Below are positions 22,702 to 35,050 of a stretch of DNA of 64,000 nt, one piece after another. How positions within the stretch are numbered: the first letter of the stretch is position 1; each line of letters begins with the position of its first letter. The translations under genes and the position numbers were made by a program. The notes beneath the pieces are model-generated. The model was given only the letters and a program-made list of their open reading frames with translations, had not been told where the DNA came from and did no database searches. Source of the DNA: Leptobrachium leishanense (lineage: Eukaryota > Chordata > Amphibia > Anura > Megophryidae). The stretch is from the NCBI GenBank assembly GCA_009667805.1, contig CM019063.1:357526113-357590112 (forward strand), given 5' to 3'.

Positions 22702-22914
22702 AATGCCCTGATGTTCAGTGGTTTCATTCGACAGGTTTAATCAGGTCGAATCCCATAGCCTTCAATGTAAAAAATATTCCTGTTTTTATTGAATATCTAA
22801 TCGTTTATTCTTTTAATCTGCAGCAAAAAGTCTATTTGTTTTGGCATTTTTCTGGCGAATTTTTTTAAATGGCTTTTTCTTCCTGTAATACACTTTTTTT
22901 TTTGTAAATATAAT

Positions 22915-23962
22915 TGTAGCGCTCACTCCCGGAGGAGCCGCTGAAATTGAACCACGGGTCAGTCTCCCCGCACTAGGGAATAAATATACTCCGGCACCGT
23001 TGTGGATTTTATAAATTATATAGTTTACTAGAATGAATGGCATATAATAGATAACACGGTGTTCGTAGATATATTTACAGTATTTCGCATTTCGGGAAAC
23101 GCGCCGCGGAAAAAGAAATACGAGGCTTCGTATTTCAGGAAAACGCGCATCGGAAAAGAAAAATACAATGCTTCGTAATTCGAGAAACGCGTATCAGAAA
23201 AAGAAATAAGAAATCTTTAATCCCTTTCGGAGATTAAGAAGTGAGTCCCGCACAGGTTAAGTCCCGGAATGTAAATGTGTGTGTGTATTGTGGTACCCGG
23301 GTACTATTCAACTGGCCAGTGAATTGCTTAAAAGGTGTCTTCGACTAGTCAAGTTGGGGCCCTGTGGGTTTTAGAAACAACAGCAGCGTGCTTTCGTTAA
23401 TCACAAACGGCCTTGGAGGCCTCTCACCCATCCGCCAGATTCTTAAGGCTCCGCTTGACCCAGGACGTCTCTCCGCTCGATATTTACTGGGGTTCTCCTG
23501 GCTTCTGGATCCGCTGTCTGGCTTTCTGCTCCTGCCGCGACTTGTCCAGCTTACCGCCTGCTCTCCCAGTCCGATCGACCTGCGGTACTCCGAACTCGGG
23601 TCCTCTGGCTTCCGCAATAGCAGCTTGGGTAATCTTGTGGATCACTGGGTCTCCCTTTGGTAAGGCTGAGCAACCCGATCTGTAACTCCGTCAGGCCGCA
23701 CCTGCGCTCCGGCCTGGACACTCTTACGTTCTGCAGCACTGTGTCTTGTCTCTCCCACTCCCTGGCGCGCTCTGCCAGCTCTCTCCACGAGGCTCAGGAT
23801 GTGTTCCACCCACTTCCTGTGTCCCCTCGCAAAGCATGCCGGGAAACGTAGTCCCAATGTCTTCTGTGTTTGTCCAGCATAATCTTACCATGGTCTCTGT
23901 CTCCCTCTGGTGGCCATTTCAAATAAATGCAGCAGAACAGTCTTTTTAAACCCAGCGCTACA
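22915..23962. mobile_element. Probable solo LTR, TGTAGCGCT ends
   Basis: A 1048-bp unit starts TGTAGCGCTCACTCCC and ends CCCAGCGCTACA, flanked by TAAT at 22911-22914 and 23963-23966. Short inverted ends, TG...CA limits and a 4-bp duplication fit a solo LTR. A DNA transposon is the alternative. No known domain in its frames. Confidence 0.55.
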
Positions 23963-25698
23963 TAATTTTTATTACTTTTAAAGGCATAACAAAATAAATA
24001 GGAAAATGCACTCTCAAAGACGGCACGCAGACCTTCAGTATAAGAAATCAGTACAGAAATAGAAATCTGGCAGTTGTCAAATAAAAATTAAAATATATAA
24101 TAAAACAACCAGGGAAAGGAGAAATGTTGGTCGGGAAGAGTATGCAAAACAAAAACTGTGTGACTGGGAAGGGAGGGGGGTACACTCCCATAACTCACTA
24201 TAAATCAACAAAATGTCAATACTAACGGTCCCTAGTAGAAACAAGTTGGTGGAGGGCACAGTGGTTGGGGGGGCAGTGGGGACACTGGTCCCACGAGGAT
24301 CACTAGCACACACTGCCCAGTGCAACTTGGAGAGCAGGTTACAGAACGACCAATAGTGCTCGGAACTCCTTGCTGGTGGATGTCAGGATCCATCTTTCCC
24401 AAGTTACCATATATCTCGAGGTCATATGTTTAGAGGAGAAGAATAGTTGTTCTACAGAATGCAGCTCTTCCATTTTAGTGAGCCATAAGCTTATGGGGGG
24501 GGGATCGTTGGTGTCCACAGAACAGGGGAATAAGACTCTTGGCAATATTAAGCTTGCGAATGCAAACCGAGTGTTTTTATGTTGTGATAGAGTGTGGTAC
24601 GTGGTGTAAGAGCATCGGTGCGGGTAAAAGGTCTGGTGTTGGGGCAATAAAAAAACTGTAAGAGCCGGTGTATCTGTTCCCAGAATGGCTTGATTAAGGG
24701 GCAATCCCACCAAATGTGAAGTAAAGTACCAGTCTCGGACCCACACCTCCAGCAAGCGTCACTCAGGGTCAGGTATATGTGACAATGAACCTGCGGGGTC
24801 CTGTACCACATGGATAACAGTTTATAAGCAGTCTTCTGCGTCTTCATGGAGAACGAGCAATGGTGGGTAAGATCACAAATTCTTACTTGAAAAGAAAGAT
24901 GACCCAAAAGGTCGAGAGTGTTATAGGCGCTAATGTTACACCGTGATTTGAGAAAATAGATTATACGGTTTATGCAGCTCACCGTGGAGTGTATCCCTCA
25001 CCCAATATAGAAATGTAAAAACAAAAGTACCACCGTACATTCGGGAGCGCAAATAAGTATTGGTCCTCTTTGAGTTTTAAAGTCTCAAGAATCTCCGAGA
25101 AAAAAGTCTCTTTTTAAAGATAGTCCAAAATGTTCTCCGGTCACATGATGGGAGTACCGAGTAGAGAGGGAAAAATAGGAGGAGAGAAACAAATTGGGCA
25201 ATATCGTATATAGAAAATTGAACAAAATGAAAAACTCACAAGTGTGGAGCTAGATGGCTCAATACTGGGCGCAGTTGAGTCTCTATGGGGGACTCCACCC
25301 TCAGATGGTAGTGATTCTTGATTCGCTGTTCGCTTCAATCGGATGCTTCACGGTGTATGTGCACCAAAAGGACCTCGGAAGAAACGTATTATAGCGTAAT
25401 CCCGTAACAGATGAAAAATCATGTGGACGTCTATAAAAAGGTACTCACATGCTTCAGAACCTCCTATATAGGTGGTTCCGTATTAGCAGCAGTAGACCAC
25501 TTCCCAAGGGGTCTAAGCCTCTAGCTGGATAGGTTGGTGTACTCCAATCGATAGGCAGATGGATCACAATAAAATAAATGGTCATGCGGTATCAAGAAGG
25601 GAAGGGGCGTTTAGCATATATAGGCGTGGAGAGGTATAAAGTGGATCATAAATCTTTAATTTAAAACATATAAAATGTATAAAAAGGTGGGAGTGTCA

Positions 25699-25743
25699 TC
25701 GAGACGCGTTTCCCTTACCAAATCTGTAAGCTTCTTCAGTCGA
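25699..25743 (-). ncRNA. Hammerhead-like motif, left arm
   Basis: On the minus strand: CTGAAGA, then stem CTTAC/GTAAG with a 7-nt loop, then GAAA, ACGCGT (short stem III) and TC, enclosed by TCGA/TCGA (stem I). This is the order of a minimal type I hammerhead. Extra A and G bases at the base of stem II depart from the textbook core. Penelope-like elements are known to carry such ribozymes. Cleavage is not shown. Confidence 0.6.
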
Positions 25744-26143
25744 GTAGTCACCCACAATTGTACATCCACAATTTATAACCTCCACAAGTTCATGCCGCAG
25801 CATATGGCGTGCGTTCCACCTCGAACCCTTCCGCGTGCGTTCCATCCGAAATACTTCCGCTTGCGTTCCATCAACGGTATATCCGGTTGGATGGTTCCTC
25901 CGGTTTATGGCAACAATATTTTTAAGTAAATCAATATCTTCTATTCAAAAGCTTGTTATGATGCAGACGAATGTAGCCAATAGGTCTCATTATTACATAT
26001 CGTATATATCTGACAGCAAAAAAGAAATAGCAAAAAAAGAAAAGAAAAAAGGGAAAAGAAGAAAAAAAGAAGAAAATGCGAAACAGAAAAAGATATATAT
26101 GAAGGGCATACAATGGGCCTATTGCGAGGGGTGTTTAATGCAG

Positions 26144-26464
26144 TTACAAAAAATGGTTAATTTCGAAATCGGCATTCAAGCCGCCTGGAATAAGGGTATC
26201 TAATGTATACATCCACCTCATCTCAGTCATAATTAATTTTCTAATCAAGTCCTCACCCCTCCAATTGCGTTTAACAGCCTCTATTGCAAAAAATTGGATA
26301 TCTTTTAAATTACAACCGTGTATATCTTGAAAATGAAGGGATACGTTATGTTTTTCATAGCCTCTCGTTATATTACACAAATGTTCATTTATTCTTACAT
26401 ACAGGGGTCTTGACGTTTGACCTATGTAGTTTTTACCGCATGGACATTTCAGTAAATAAACCAC
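26144..26464 (-). pseudogene. Penelope-like GIY-YIG endonuclease end, left copy
   Basis: A 106-residue open frame: VYLLKCPCGKNYIGQTSRPL gives the GIY-YIG-like core (VYL...YIG), followed by the Arg/His helix RINEHLCNI, and a C-terminus GLNADFEINHFL before a stop. It is the C-terminal endonuclease of a Penelope-like protein, whose reverse transcriptase part is missing (5' truncation at about 26471, where CR1 sequence begins). Confidence 0.85.
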
Positions 26465-26471
26465 GTTCTTA

Positions 26472-26672
26472 TTTTACTGAGCGGGTGGTGGATACATGGA
26501 ACAGTCTTCCAGTAGAAGTGGTAGAGGCCAAAACAGTAATTGAATTTAAGCAAGCATGGGATAGGCATAAGGCTATCCTAAACAAAAGATAAATCCAGGT
26601 AAAGTATCCATGTAATTGGGCAGACTAGATGGGCCGAAAGGTTCTTATCTGCCGACATTTTTCTATGTTTCA
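26472..26672 (+). mobile_element. CR1 LINE 3' tail between the Penelope heads
   Basis: Matches 11290-11500, including VVDTWNSLPVEVVEA coding and the GGGCAGACTAGATGGGCC tail. 5'-truncated. Confidence 0.85.
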
Positions 26673-26719
26673 ATTCCATCTATAAAATCCAGCAGCTTAT
26701 TACCTGCCACTCTAAGAAC

Positions 26720-26968
26720 GTGGTTTATTTACTGAAATGTCCATGTGGTAAAAACTACATAGGTCAAACGTCAAGACCCCTGTATGTCATCCGATTGAAG
26801 CGAACAGCGAATCAAGAATCACTACCATCTGAGGCTGTTAAACGCAATTGGAGGGGTGAGGACTTGATTAGAAAATTAATTATGACTGAGATGAGGTGGA
26901 TTTATACATTAGATACCCTTATTCCAGGCGGCTTGAATGCCGATTTCGAAAAAAACCATTTTTTGTAA
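26720..26968 (+). pseudogene. Penelope-like GIY-YIG end, right copy, patched
   Basis: An 82-residue frame matching the left copy at both ends. The 39 or so residues between PLYV and EAVKRNWRGED are replaced by a 15-residue stretch (RLKRTANQESLPS). Its DNA (26788-26833) equals a piece of the element's own outer repeat (complement of 25300-25345). The conserved helix after YIG is thus lost and the endonuclease cannot be normal. Confidence 0.8.
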
Positions 26969-27382
26969 CTGCATTAAACACCCCTCGCAATAGGCCCATT
27001 GCATGCCCTTCATATATATCTTTTTCTGTTTCGCATTTTCTTCTTTTCTTCCCTTTTTTTTTTTTTTTGCCATTTATTTTTTGCTGTCGGATATATACGA
27101 TATGTAATAATGAGACCAATTGGCTACATTCGTCTGTATCATAACAAGCTTTTGAATAGAAGATAGTGATTTACTTAAAAATATCGTTGCCATAAACCGG
27201 AGGAACCATCCAACCGGATATACCGTTGATGGAACGCAAGCGGAAGTATTTCGGATGGAACGCATGCGGAAGTGATCCGGATGGAACGCACGCGGAAGGG
27301 TTCGAGGTGGAACGCACGCCATATGCTGCGGCATGAACTTGTGGAGGTTATAAATTGTGGATGTACAATTGTGGGTGACTAC

Positions 27383-27427
27383 TCGACTGAAGAAGCTTAC
27401 AGATTTGGTAAGGGAAACACGTCTCGA
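27383..27427 (+). ncRNA. Hammerhead-like motif, right arm
   Basis: Plus-strand counterpart of 25699-25743 with the same TCGA stem I, CTGAAGA and stem II. Stem III reads ACACGT instead of ACGCGT, a change that weakens the short helix. Confidence 0.55.
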
Positions 27428-28726
27428 TGACACTCCCACCTTTTTATACATTTTATATCTTTTAAATTAAAGATTTATGATCCACTTTATACCTCTCCAC
27501 GCCTATATATGCTAAACGCCCCTTCCCTTCTTGATACCGCATGACCATTTATTTTATTGTGATCCATCTGTCTATCGATTGGAGTACACCAACCTATCCA
27601 GCTAGAGGCTTAGACCCCTTGGGAAGTGGTCTACTGCTGCTAATACGGAACCACCTATAATATAGGAGGTTCTGAAGCATGTGAATATCTTTTTATAGAC
27701 GTCCACATGATTTTTCATCTGTTACGGGATTACGCTATAATACGTTTCTTCCGAGGTCCTTTTGGTGCACATACACCGTGAAGCGAACAGCGAATCAAGA
27801 ATCACTACCATCTGAGGGTGGAGTCCCCCATAGAGACTCAACTGCGCCCAGTATTGAGCTATCTAGCTCCACACTTGTGAGTTTTTCATTTTGTTCAATT
27901 TTCAATATACGATATATACGATATTGCCTAATTTGTTTCTCTCCTCCTTTTTTTCCCCCTCTCTACTCGGTACTCCCATCATGTGACCGGAGAACATTTT
28001 GGACTATCTTTAAAAAGAGACTTTTTTCTCGGAGATCTTGAGACTTTAAAACTCAAAGAGGACCAATACTTATTTGCGCTCCCGAATGTACTGTGGTACT
28101 TTTGTTTTTACAAGATCACAAATTCGTTTCCACTGTTCTTCAGTGAATACAGTGTCCAACACTAGTTCTCATTTCCCCATAAGCCCAGGTGGGATGGGTC
28201 TTGTGGCTCTCCGGAGGAGGGAGTATAAATGCGTAACCCCATGTGGTAAGGATTTCTGCGCGTAACACAGGCATTCAAATTCAGTGAGGGGGCGTACGAC
28301 CATCGGTTGTTGGGGAATGGAGAGCGCAAAGCTTCGAACCTGATGATACCGAAAGTAATGCATAAATGTGATAGCGTCGTCCCCCATCAGGGTCTCCAGG
28401 GTGACCAGTTTGCCATCCTGGTAGAGATGACTGATAAGGGGGATGTCATGTTTCAGTATGGCGCAGAAGGTAGCGGGGTCGCGAACCAGGGGGAAAGTCA
28501 GAGAGGAAAGTCTGAGGACAAAGGTGCCGGGTCAGAAGACCGTCCCAAAGGTCGCATGAAGTGGTGCCAGAGTTGGAGGGTCGCAGACACAAAGTACAGG
28601 CGTCTCGTCAGGCGTAAGCCCTGCAGTTGAGGTAACCATGGCAAAGTTGGCATGGGGGCCCCCACCTCCACCTCCCCCCATAGTCTGGGAGTGCCACATC
28701 TTATCCACTCCACTACCCGTAGGAGA

Positions 28727-29165
28727 TTACATAGTTACATAGTTATATAGGCTGAAAAAAGACATGCGTCCATCGGGTTCAGCCTCTCCCACATAACCTA
28801 CTGCTGTTGATCCAAAAGAAGGCAAAAAACCCAGTCTGAAATGCTTGCCAATATGCAACATACTGGGAAAAAAATTCCTTCTTGACCCCAGAATGGCAGT
28901 CAGATTTCTCCTTGGATCAAGAAGCTTTTACCCACATATTAAATATTATAACCCTTAATATTCTGTGTCTGCAGGAAGTCATCCAGTCGTTTTTTAAAAG
29001 TCTGTACAGACTCTGACCCAACCACCTCAACAGGCAGAGAATTCCACAGCTTTATTGTTCTCACCGTAAAATAACCCTTCCTATGCTTTAAGCTAAATTT
29101 TCTTTCTTCCAGTCTAAATGGATGACCCCTTGTCCTATGTATAGTCCTGTTAATGAATAGGTTAT
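28727..29165 (-). mobile_element. CR1-like LINE 3' end inside L1 ORF2
   Basis: The minus-strand frame 29232-28939 includes RGHPFRLEERKFSLKHRKGY and LWNSLPVEVV, the end of a CR1/Rex-type ORF2. The tail at 28727 (ACATAGTTACATAG complement) is the 3' terminus. L1 reading ...YYRACHL before it continues as RVVEWIRCGTPRLW after it. Target duplication is short (about GAGAT). Confidence 0.8.
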
Positions 29166-30017
29166 CAGACAATGGTTGATATGAGATGACATGCTCTATA
29201 ATAAAGGGCAAAATCAGGGACAGCCAGGCCACCCTCCTGTTTAGGCAAAATCAGAGTCTGATATTGAATTCTGGGTCGGGCACCACGCCAAATGTAAGAG
29301 AGTAATAGTGTACGAAGTGATTGGAAGTAAAGAGCAGGGATAGCAATGGGGATAGTGTGAAAAAGATATAATAGGCGTGGAAGCAGTTTCAATTTAATGA
29401 CCTGTACCCGTCCCAACCAGGATATGTGTGGGTAATCCCATTCCTTTAGGTTTTTAGTGAAATAATCGAATAGGCAAAAAATTATCATGGTAGAGGTGGG
29501 TGTGGTCCGAAGTCAGCCATATACCTAAATATTTGATATGGGTGTCAGTCCATTGAAATGGAAAGCTAGGGCTTAGGTGGCACTCTCTGGTGGGGGGCAA
29601 GGAGACATTAAGAATATGGGATTTGGAGAATTTTATTTTAAGGTTAGATAGGGAGCCATAGAGGCGGAATGCTGCAAAAACATTAGGTAAAGTGATTTCA
29701 GGCTTGGTTATAAAGAACAGAAGGTTATCGGCATATGCCACAACCTTGTGTTCAGTGGGTCCGACCTGCAGGCCCGTTATGTCAGGGCTGGCTCGGATAG
29801 AGTTAAGGAAGGGTTCAAGGGCCAAGGCAAACAACAAAGAGAGTGGGCACCCCTGACGCGTCCCATTTCATATGCAAAAGGGAGAGGTGTACACACCATT
29901 AACACAAATCCGAGCAGTGGGATTAATATATACCGTATTTTTCGCTCCATAAGACGCACCTAGTTTTTAGAGGAGGAAAACCGGAAAATAAATATTCTGA
30001 AATCAAATAGTGTAATA

Positions 30018-30358
30018 ATGGGGATACTGCCCCCAGCTCATGGATACTGTCCCCCAGCTCATGGATATGCCCCAGCACATGGATACTGTCCCCCAGCTCA
30101 TGGATATGCCCCCCAGTTTATGGATATGCCCCCCAGTTTATGGATATGCCCCAGCACATGGATACTGTCCCCCAGCTCATGGATATGCCCCCCAGCTTAT
30201 GGATATGCCCCAGCACATGTATACTGTCCCCCAACTCATGGATAATGCCCCAGCACATGGATGTGCCCCAGCTCGCTCATGGATGTGCCCCAGCTCGCTC
30301 ATGGATGTGCCCCAGCTCGCTCATGGATGTGCCCCAGCAACTCATGGATGTGCCTCCG
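30018..30358 (+). repeat. 20-25-bp minisatellite
   Basis: About 16 variable units of CCCCAGCTCATGGATACTG or CCCCAGCTCATGGATATG. Later units change to CCCCAGCTCGCTCATGGATG. Confidence 0.9.
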
Positions 30359-30360
30359 CT

Positions 30361-30542
30361 CACCTGTCACCGCCGCGTTAGGCTCCCTCTGAGCGTGCGT
30401 CCGGCGGCAGGAAGCTTGGGCACTCACCTGGGGGAGCCACGTGACCGCGAGATCGTGGTCACGTGGCTCCCCCAGGCGAGTGCCCAAGCTTCCTGCCGCT
30501 GGACGCACGCTCAGAGGGAGCCTAACGCGGCGGCGACAGGTG
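30361..30542. repeat. GC-rich palindrome, ~90-bp arms
   Basis: CACCTGTC at 30361 mirrors GACAGGTG at 30535-30542 with only a few mismatches. The centre is near the GCGAGATCGTGG segment. It would fold into a very stable hairpin. Confidence 0.9.
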
Positions 30543-33525
30543 AGCTGAGGCATATCATGGGGCATTCGCTCCATAAGACGCACCCACTTTTCCCTCCCAC
30601 TTTTTGCGGGGAGAAAAGTGCGTCTTATGGAGCGAAAAATACGGTAGCTCCCGGATCCAGGCGCAGAGATGAGGGCCCAAGCCAAGGTGGGATAGTGTTA
30701 AATAAAAAATCCCAATTAACCCAAAAGCTTTTTCTGCAAGCGTAGATAGCAGAATTAGGTCCTCCTCCCTGCGTCTAGCTCTGTGCATCAGCGTCAGAGC
30801 CCTCATGGTATTGTCCTTTGCCTCACGACCTGGGACAAAACCCACCTGGTCTGGGTGCAGAAGCGCTGGGACATGGGGGAGCAAGCGAGAAGCCAGGATT
30901 TTGGCGAAAAGTTTTAAGTCACAATTAAGAAGTGAGATGGGGCGGAAATTCTCAGTGTGTATGGTCTTTACCGTCCTTGGGGTTCAGTGTTGGCGACCAG
31001 GGTCTGGGTGGGGATCAAATGGCCCTCAGGGATGGAGTTAAATGCGGCAAGGAAGTGGGCAGAAAGGGGACCCTGAAAACATTTATAATAAGATAAGGGA
31101 AGACCGTCAGGTCCAGGGCATTTCCCTGATTTAGATGATTTTATGGCTTCAGTTAGCTCCTCTATCGTAAGGGGGGATTCTAGAAGTTCAGCGGACGACC
31201 GCGAGACCTTCCGGGATTGCGAGCTGGACAAGTAATCCTGAATGCTCTGTTGGAGGTCCAAACGACTGTGGGTTGACTCTGGGGCAGGGAAGTTATAAAG
31301 GGATTCATAATATGCGCGGAGCGCTGATTGGATTTGGGTAGGTAGGTGTTGCATTCGGTGTTGAGAATCTCGGACTTTTGCAATGTAAGAAGCAGCTTTA
31401 TGTTTGCGTAGCATGCATGCCAGTAAGCGACTGTTTTTGTCTCCATGGGCTTAAAAGAACATTTTGGAGCGCAAGGATTGCCTGTGATGATAGGAGTTAA
31501 GTAATACCAAAAGGTCCCTTGGTGCCTGAGTTAAATCCGTCAATATGCCTGGGTCTAGCGTGTCCTTGTGCAGGGTTTCCAGTCGGTGTACTCGGGAGAT
31601 CACGTCAGAAAGATCTGCCGCTCGTTGTCGCTTAAGCGCAGAGGCCTTTTGTATGAAGAAGCCGCGTATGACGCACTTGTGGGCTTCCCAAACAGTCAGG
31701 GGTGCAAGCTCAGGGGTGACATTTTCATGAAAATAGTGTTGGAGAGTTTGGTTGCATTCTTCGGCAATCACCGGGTCAGACAGAAAAAAGTCATTAAGTC
31801 GCCACGTGGGTGCGGTGGGTCTGTACAGGGGGGAGTCCATACGCAGTGTGATCGGGGCATGATCGGACCAAGTGATGTCACCTATCTGAACCGTGCGAAG
31901 GTCAGGCAAGTAGTAGTGAGGTAGGAATTAGTAGTCAAGGTGTGAGTATATTTGGGTGGGGTGAGAGAAGAAAGTGCAATCCTTGCCCTCCGGGTGGAGC
32001 GCACGCCAGCAATCCACCAAACGATCGTTATGAAGTAGTGTCTGTATGCGACGTATAACGTGTGTGGGTACTGCAGAGCGACCTGAGGAGCTATCCATGC
32101 GAGGGTCTAACGGGAGATTAAAGTCCCCTCCTAATATCAAGCAACCTTCCATGAATCCCGAGATCACCCCCAATAATTTGTTCAAAAATCTGTGTGGATT
32201 CTTATTTGGGGCATAGATATTAACAAACGTGTACTTGCGACCCAAAATAGTCCCCTTCATGAGAACATATCGGCCACCTGCGTCCGTCAGGACTGCAACG
32301 TGTTCAAAAGGAACCAATTTATGAAACAATATGGCAGTCCGTTTAGATTTGACCTCAGAATTGTTGCTGAAGTATCCTAGGGGATACCAGCGGTTAGATA
32401 GAGAAGGTGCAGACCCCTCCTTAAAGTGGGTCTCTTGAAGATATATGACAGCCGCATGGGCCGACCTGAAATCGCGAAGGGCATGCAACCTTTTCTCTGG
32501 CTTGTTAAGACCTTGGACATTAATGGAGTACAGGGTGAGTTAGGACGGTACAGAGTCAGACATTGTCAGTACACAGTGTAGATTAGAGGGAGGGTGCGCT
32601 CAGTGAGATTTGAGTCAGGTGGGTGGGGGAGAGAGGGAGGACCGGGACGGACAAATAAACGTAGAAGGGAAAAAGAGGGGAGGGGGAACTATTTACACTC
32701 AAAGAGGTAAGGTTGACGGGGGGGCAGGAAACAACCTACAGACCAACCAGTGGTCCGAGTATCCTGTCAACCTGTATTGTCAACCAACCTCGGTGGGGAA
32801 AAATGTGCACAGGCAAACCGCAGGTACTGAAGTGGAAATAATAAACCAAGATCTCCGCCGACCCTCAAACATCAGTTAAAGAAAAACATAAAAATATTGG
32901 ACGCTGAGCAGGAAATGTAAAATATAAACTAGCAAATCTCTAATTAAATTACAAAAAAACCAAAAACAAACCCTTGACGCCTCATGTACGTCCGCATTAA
33001 TAGCCTCGTTGATGAGGAGGAAGGAAGTCCAGAGTCTAATTCAAAATCAAATTCTTTTCAGCGTCCTCCACAGGTTCTCTCCCTGTTGCAAAAACAAAGA
33101 GCAAGTCATAGCATAACAAATAAAACTCATGTTGGCAAGGAGGAGAGTTCCTAGGCATGTTGTGAGCGCCGCTTATGGTAGAGGATAGAAACTGGATATA
33201 ACTCAAAGCTAAGAGTCCCCATGTAAGTCTGCAGGGCCATCTCACGCAGACATTTAGACATAGAAGTAACGGAGGCTACATGAGCAGGGTACACATGTAG
33301 GCAATAAGGAAGTTACGTGTGCTCACAAAAGGTATCAGATTGAAGGTCGTGGGCCACGCAACACAATAGTCATCAGATAGAAGGACCCGGGCCATGCGCT
33401 GTCTGAATGCGCGAGATGCGCGAGCGTTGGGGTAGTGACTCAGGTTGAAATCTCCCAAGGCCGCCTCTATACGGTAACAGCGGATCTGGCCAAACCAGAG
33501 AAATCCGAGGTAGTTGTAATACATG

Positions 33526-34055
33526 TGTCAGGTTTAGGCCCTCGGAGCCGCTTACCTCTGCACCGCCACGGTATACAGCAGCGCCATAGTCGCGCTCCTC
33601 GCAGTGCCGCACTCTCCTGCGGCCCCTTCGGCAGTGCGTGTCTCCCCCTCGCGTATTGCGATGCTTCTGTGGCCTGCCTCGTGGAGCCGAACGCCACTAC
33701 GCCTCCACACACGCCACGCCTCCTTTTCTCTTGTCTCCTACAGGCACTCAATGATGACGTCATCGGCCACCTCGCAAGGGAGGAGGGGGCGGAGACTTAG
33801 CAACACTATTTAAACCCGGCGCTCGCTAGACACAAACGCTCTGGTATAGAGTTCCATACCCCTTGCTAACGCATACCTTACTCCAATACCTTCTGATAGA
33901 ATCCATGTGTACCGACCCTTTTGCCTGTCTCCTCGTTTATGCACCGAAGCTGCCTGCCCTCAGACCTATATTGCCATTCCTGACTATCCTCCTACATCCA
34001 ACCAACCGGTTCCTGCATCCTGAGGTCTCCACCCTTCCTGAAGACATTCCTGACA
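33526..34055 (+). repeat. 5' LTR of gypsy element 1
   Basis: 530 bp, TGTCAGGTTTAGG to CATTCCTGACA, with CTATTTAAACCCGG as likely TATA region (near 33808). It differs from the 3' LTR by a ~40-bp gap and a 27-bp inverted segment (33899-33925). Confidence 0.93.
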
Positions 34056-34211
34056 GTATACCAGAGCCAGAAATGGACCTCGCAGGACTGGCCAACACCA
34101 AGGCAAGTCTCGGTACTGACTCAGTCAGTCCAGGATATACAAACTAATCAAAACCAAGGTCTACCTGATCCACCAACAGAGGGCGCTCATTCACCGGAAC
34201 CTAGGCTTCCT

Positions 34212-34901
34212 ATGCCTGAAAAATTATCTGGCAGAAGAGAGAGCTTCTGTACCTTTGTCACATCTTGTGAACTAATGTTCGCCATTCAACCGCATACGTA
34301 CTATTCGGATTATGTAAAAGTACATACGGTCATAGCCCTACTAACAGGCGAAGCTCAATTATGGGCCCATAACCTTGTACGGTCCAGACATCAAGCCTTG
34401 GCAACCTGGAACACATTCCTGATCCTCATGGAAGAAATGTATGACGACCCATTCCGCGAAAATACTGCCCAAACTGCCCTTAGATCCCTACGACAGGGGA
34501 GAAGGGCCACGGAGGAATACGTCACAGAATTCCGTAGGTGGGCATCAGAGACGACCTGGAATGATTCGTCATTATTAGACCAGTTCCGTTATGGTCTCAA
34601 CGATAATCTAAAGGATGAATTCGCCAGAATCGGTCTCCCTTCTACTCTGGATCAACTTATCCATCAAACCATCCAATTGGATAGAAGAGCCAGAGAGAGA
34701 CAAAAAGAAAGAGCATCACACCAGAATGACATACCAAGAATGGCTATGCGCCCCCTACGTGCACTCCCTCCTGTACCAATCCAATTAGCTCTTTCAGCAC
34801 CGCCTGAAGAACCCATGCAACTGGGAGCCAGTAGGAGACTTCCTCCCGAAGAACTCCAGCATCACCGCGAGAACGTTCTCTGCCTCTATTTGGAAGACTA
34901 G
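34212..34901 (+). pseudogene. Gypsy gag (capsid), zinc knuckle frameshifted
   Basis: A 229-residue frame with the retrotransposon gag core (AQLWAHNLVRSR, WNTFLILMEEMYDDP, EYVTEFRRWASE). The stop at 34899 falls where the CCHC knuckle should be. A shifted frame continues with GRLGHQYHVC, so a single-base lesion breaks the knuckle. Confidence 0.85.
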
Positions 34902-35050
34902 GACATCAATATCACGTCTGCCCTATAAGACCAGTCGGCAGGAGAGGTAATCCTGTATCTCACTGTATATACAAATTAACTCCTGACCCCTTTGTTACAC
35001 CCATAACTCATCTTTCCCTCTCTGTCTGTCTACAGTGGGGAGAGAAGAAC

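Larger units (their letters stand above)
24883..28111. mobile_element. Inverted Penelope-like element pair inside L1
   Basis: Flanked by AAGATCACAAATTC at 24869-24882 and 28112-28125 (14-bp duplication). Two 5'-truncated Penelope-like copies lie head to head: left arm 25017-26471 on the minus strand, right arm about 26680-28111 on the plus strand, roughly 1.4 kb each and highly alike. About 130 bp at 24883-25016 is not mirrored. Each arm carries a GIY-YIG end and a hammerhead-like motif. A CR1 tail lies between the heads. The L1 frame around RICDL is continuous once this is removed. Confidence 0.85.
29933..30644. mobile_element. TA-flanked inverted-repeat element with minisatellite
   Basis: Ends CCGTATTTTTCGCTCCATAA and the complement, flanked by TA at 29931-29932 and 30645-30646. 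The inside holds a 20-25-bp minisatellite and a large GC-rich palindrome. No transposase. The L1 ORF2 frame is continuous across it. The ACCGTATTTTTCGC-type end is common in vertebrate non-autonomous DNA elements; I do not assign the superfamily. Confidence 0.85.
24339..32563 (-). pseudogene. L1 ORF2: endonuclease and reverse transcriptase, broken
   Basis: From right to left: SINVQGLNKPEKR and YLQETHF at the AP-endonuclease start, LGGDFNLPLDPR and SHLDY in the same domain (32488-31928). The linker follows (31909-31451). RT follows with SGKCPGPDGLPLSYYK (31414-30968), DQVGFVPGR (30884-), and VAYADNLLFF, where the YADD box has D changed to N. A C-terminal part has CGSETGTLLHIWWDCP (zinc-finger-like, near 24700). 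ORF2 would nick DNA and copy its own RNA. Stops, frameshifts and three insertions make it dead. Confidence 0.9.

Noticed and set aside
25931..26113. A Phe-rich short frame in the Penelope arm
   Set aside because: An A/T-run artefact; the mirrored position in the other arm (about 27000-27080) does not conserve it.
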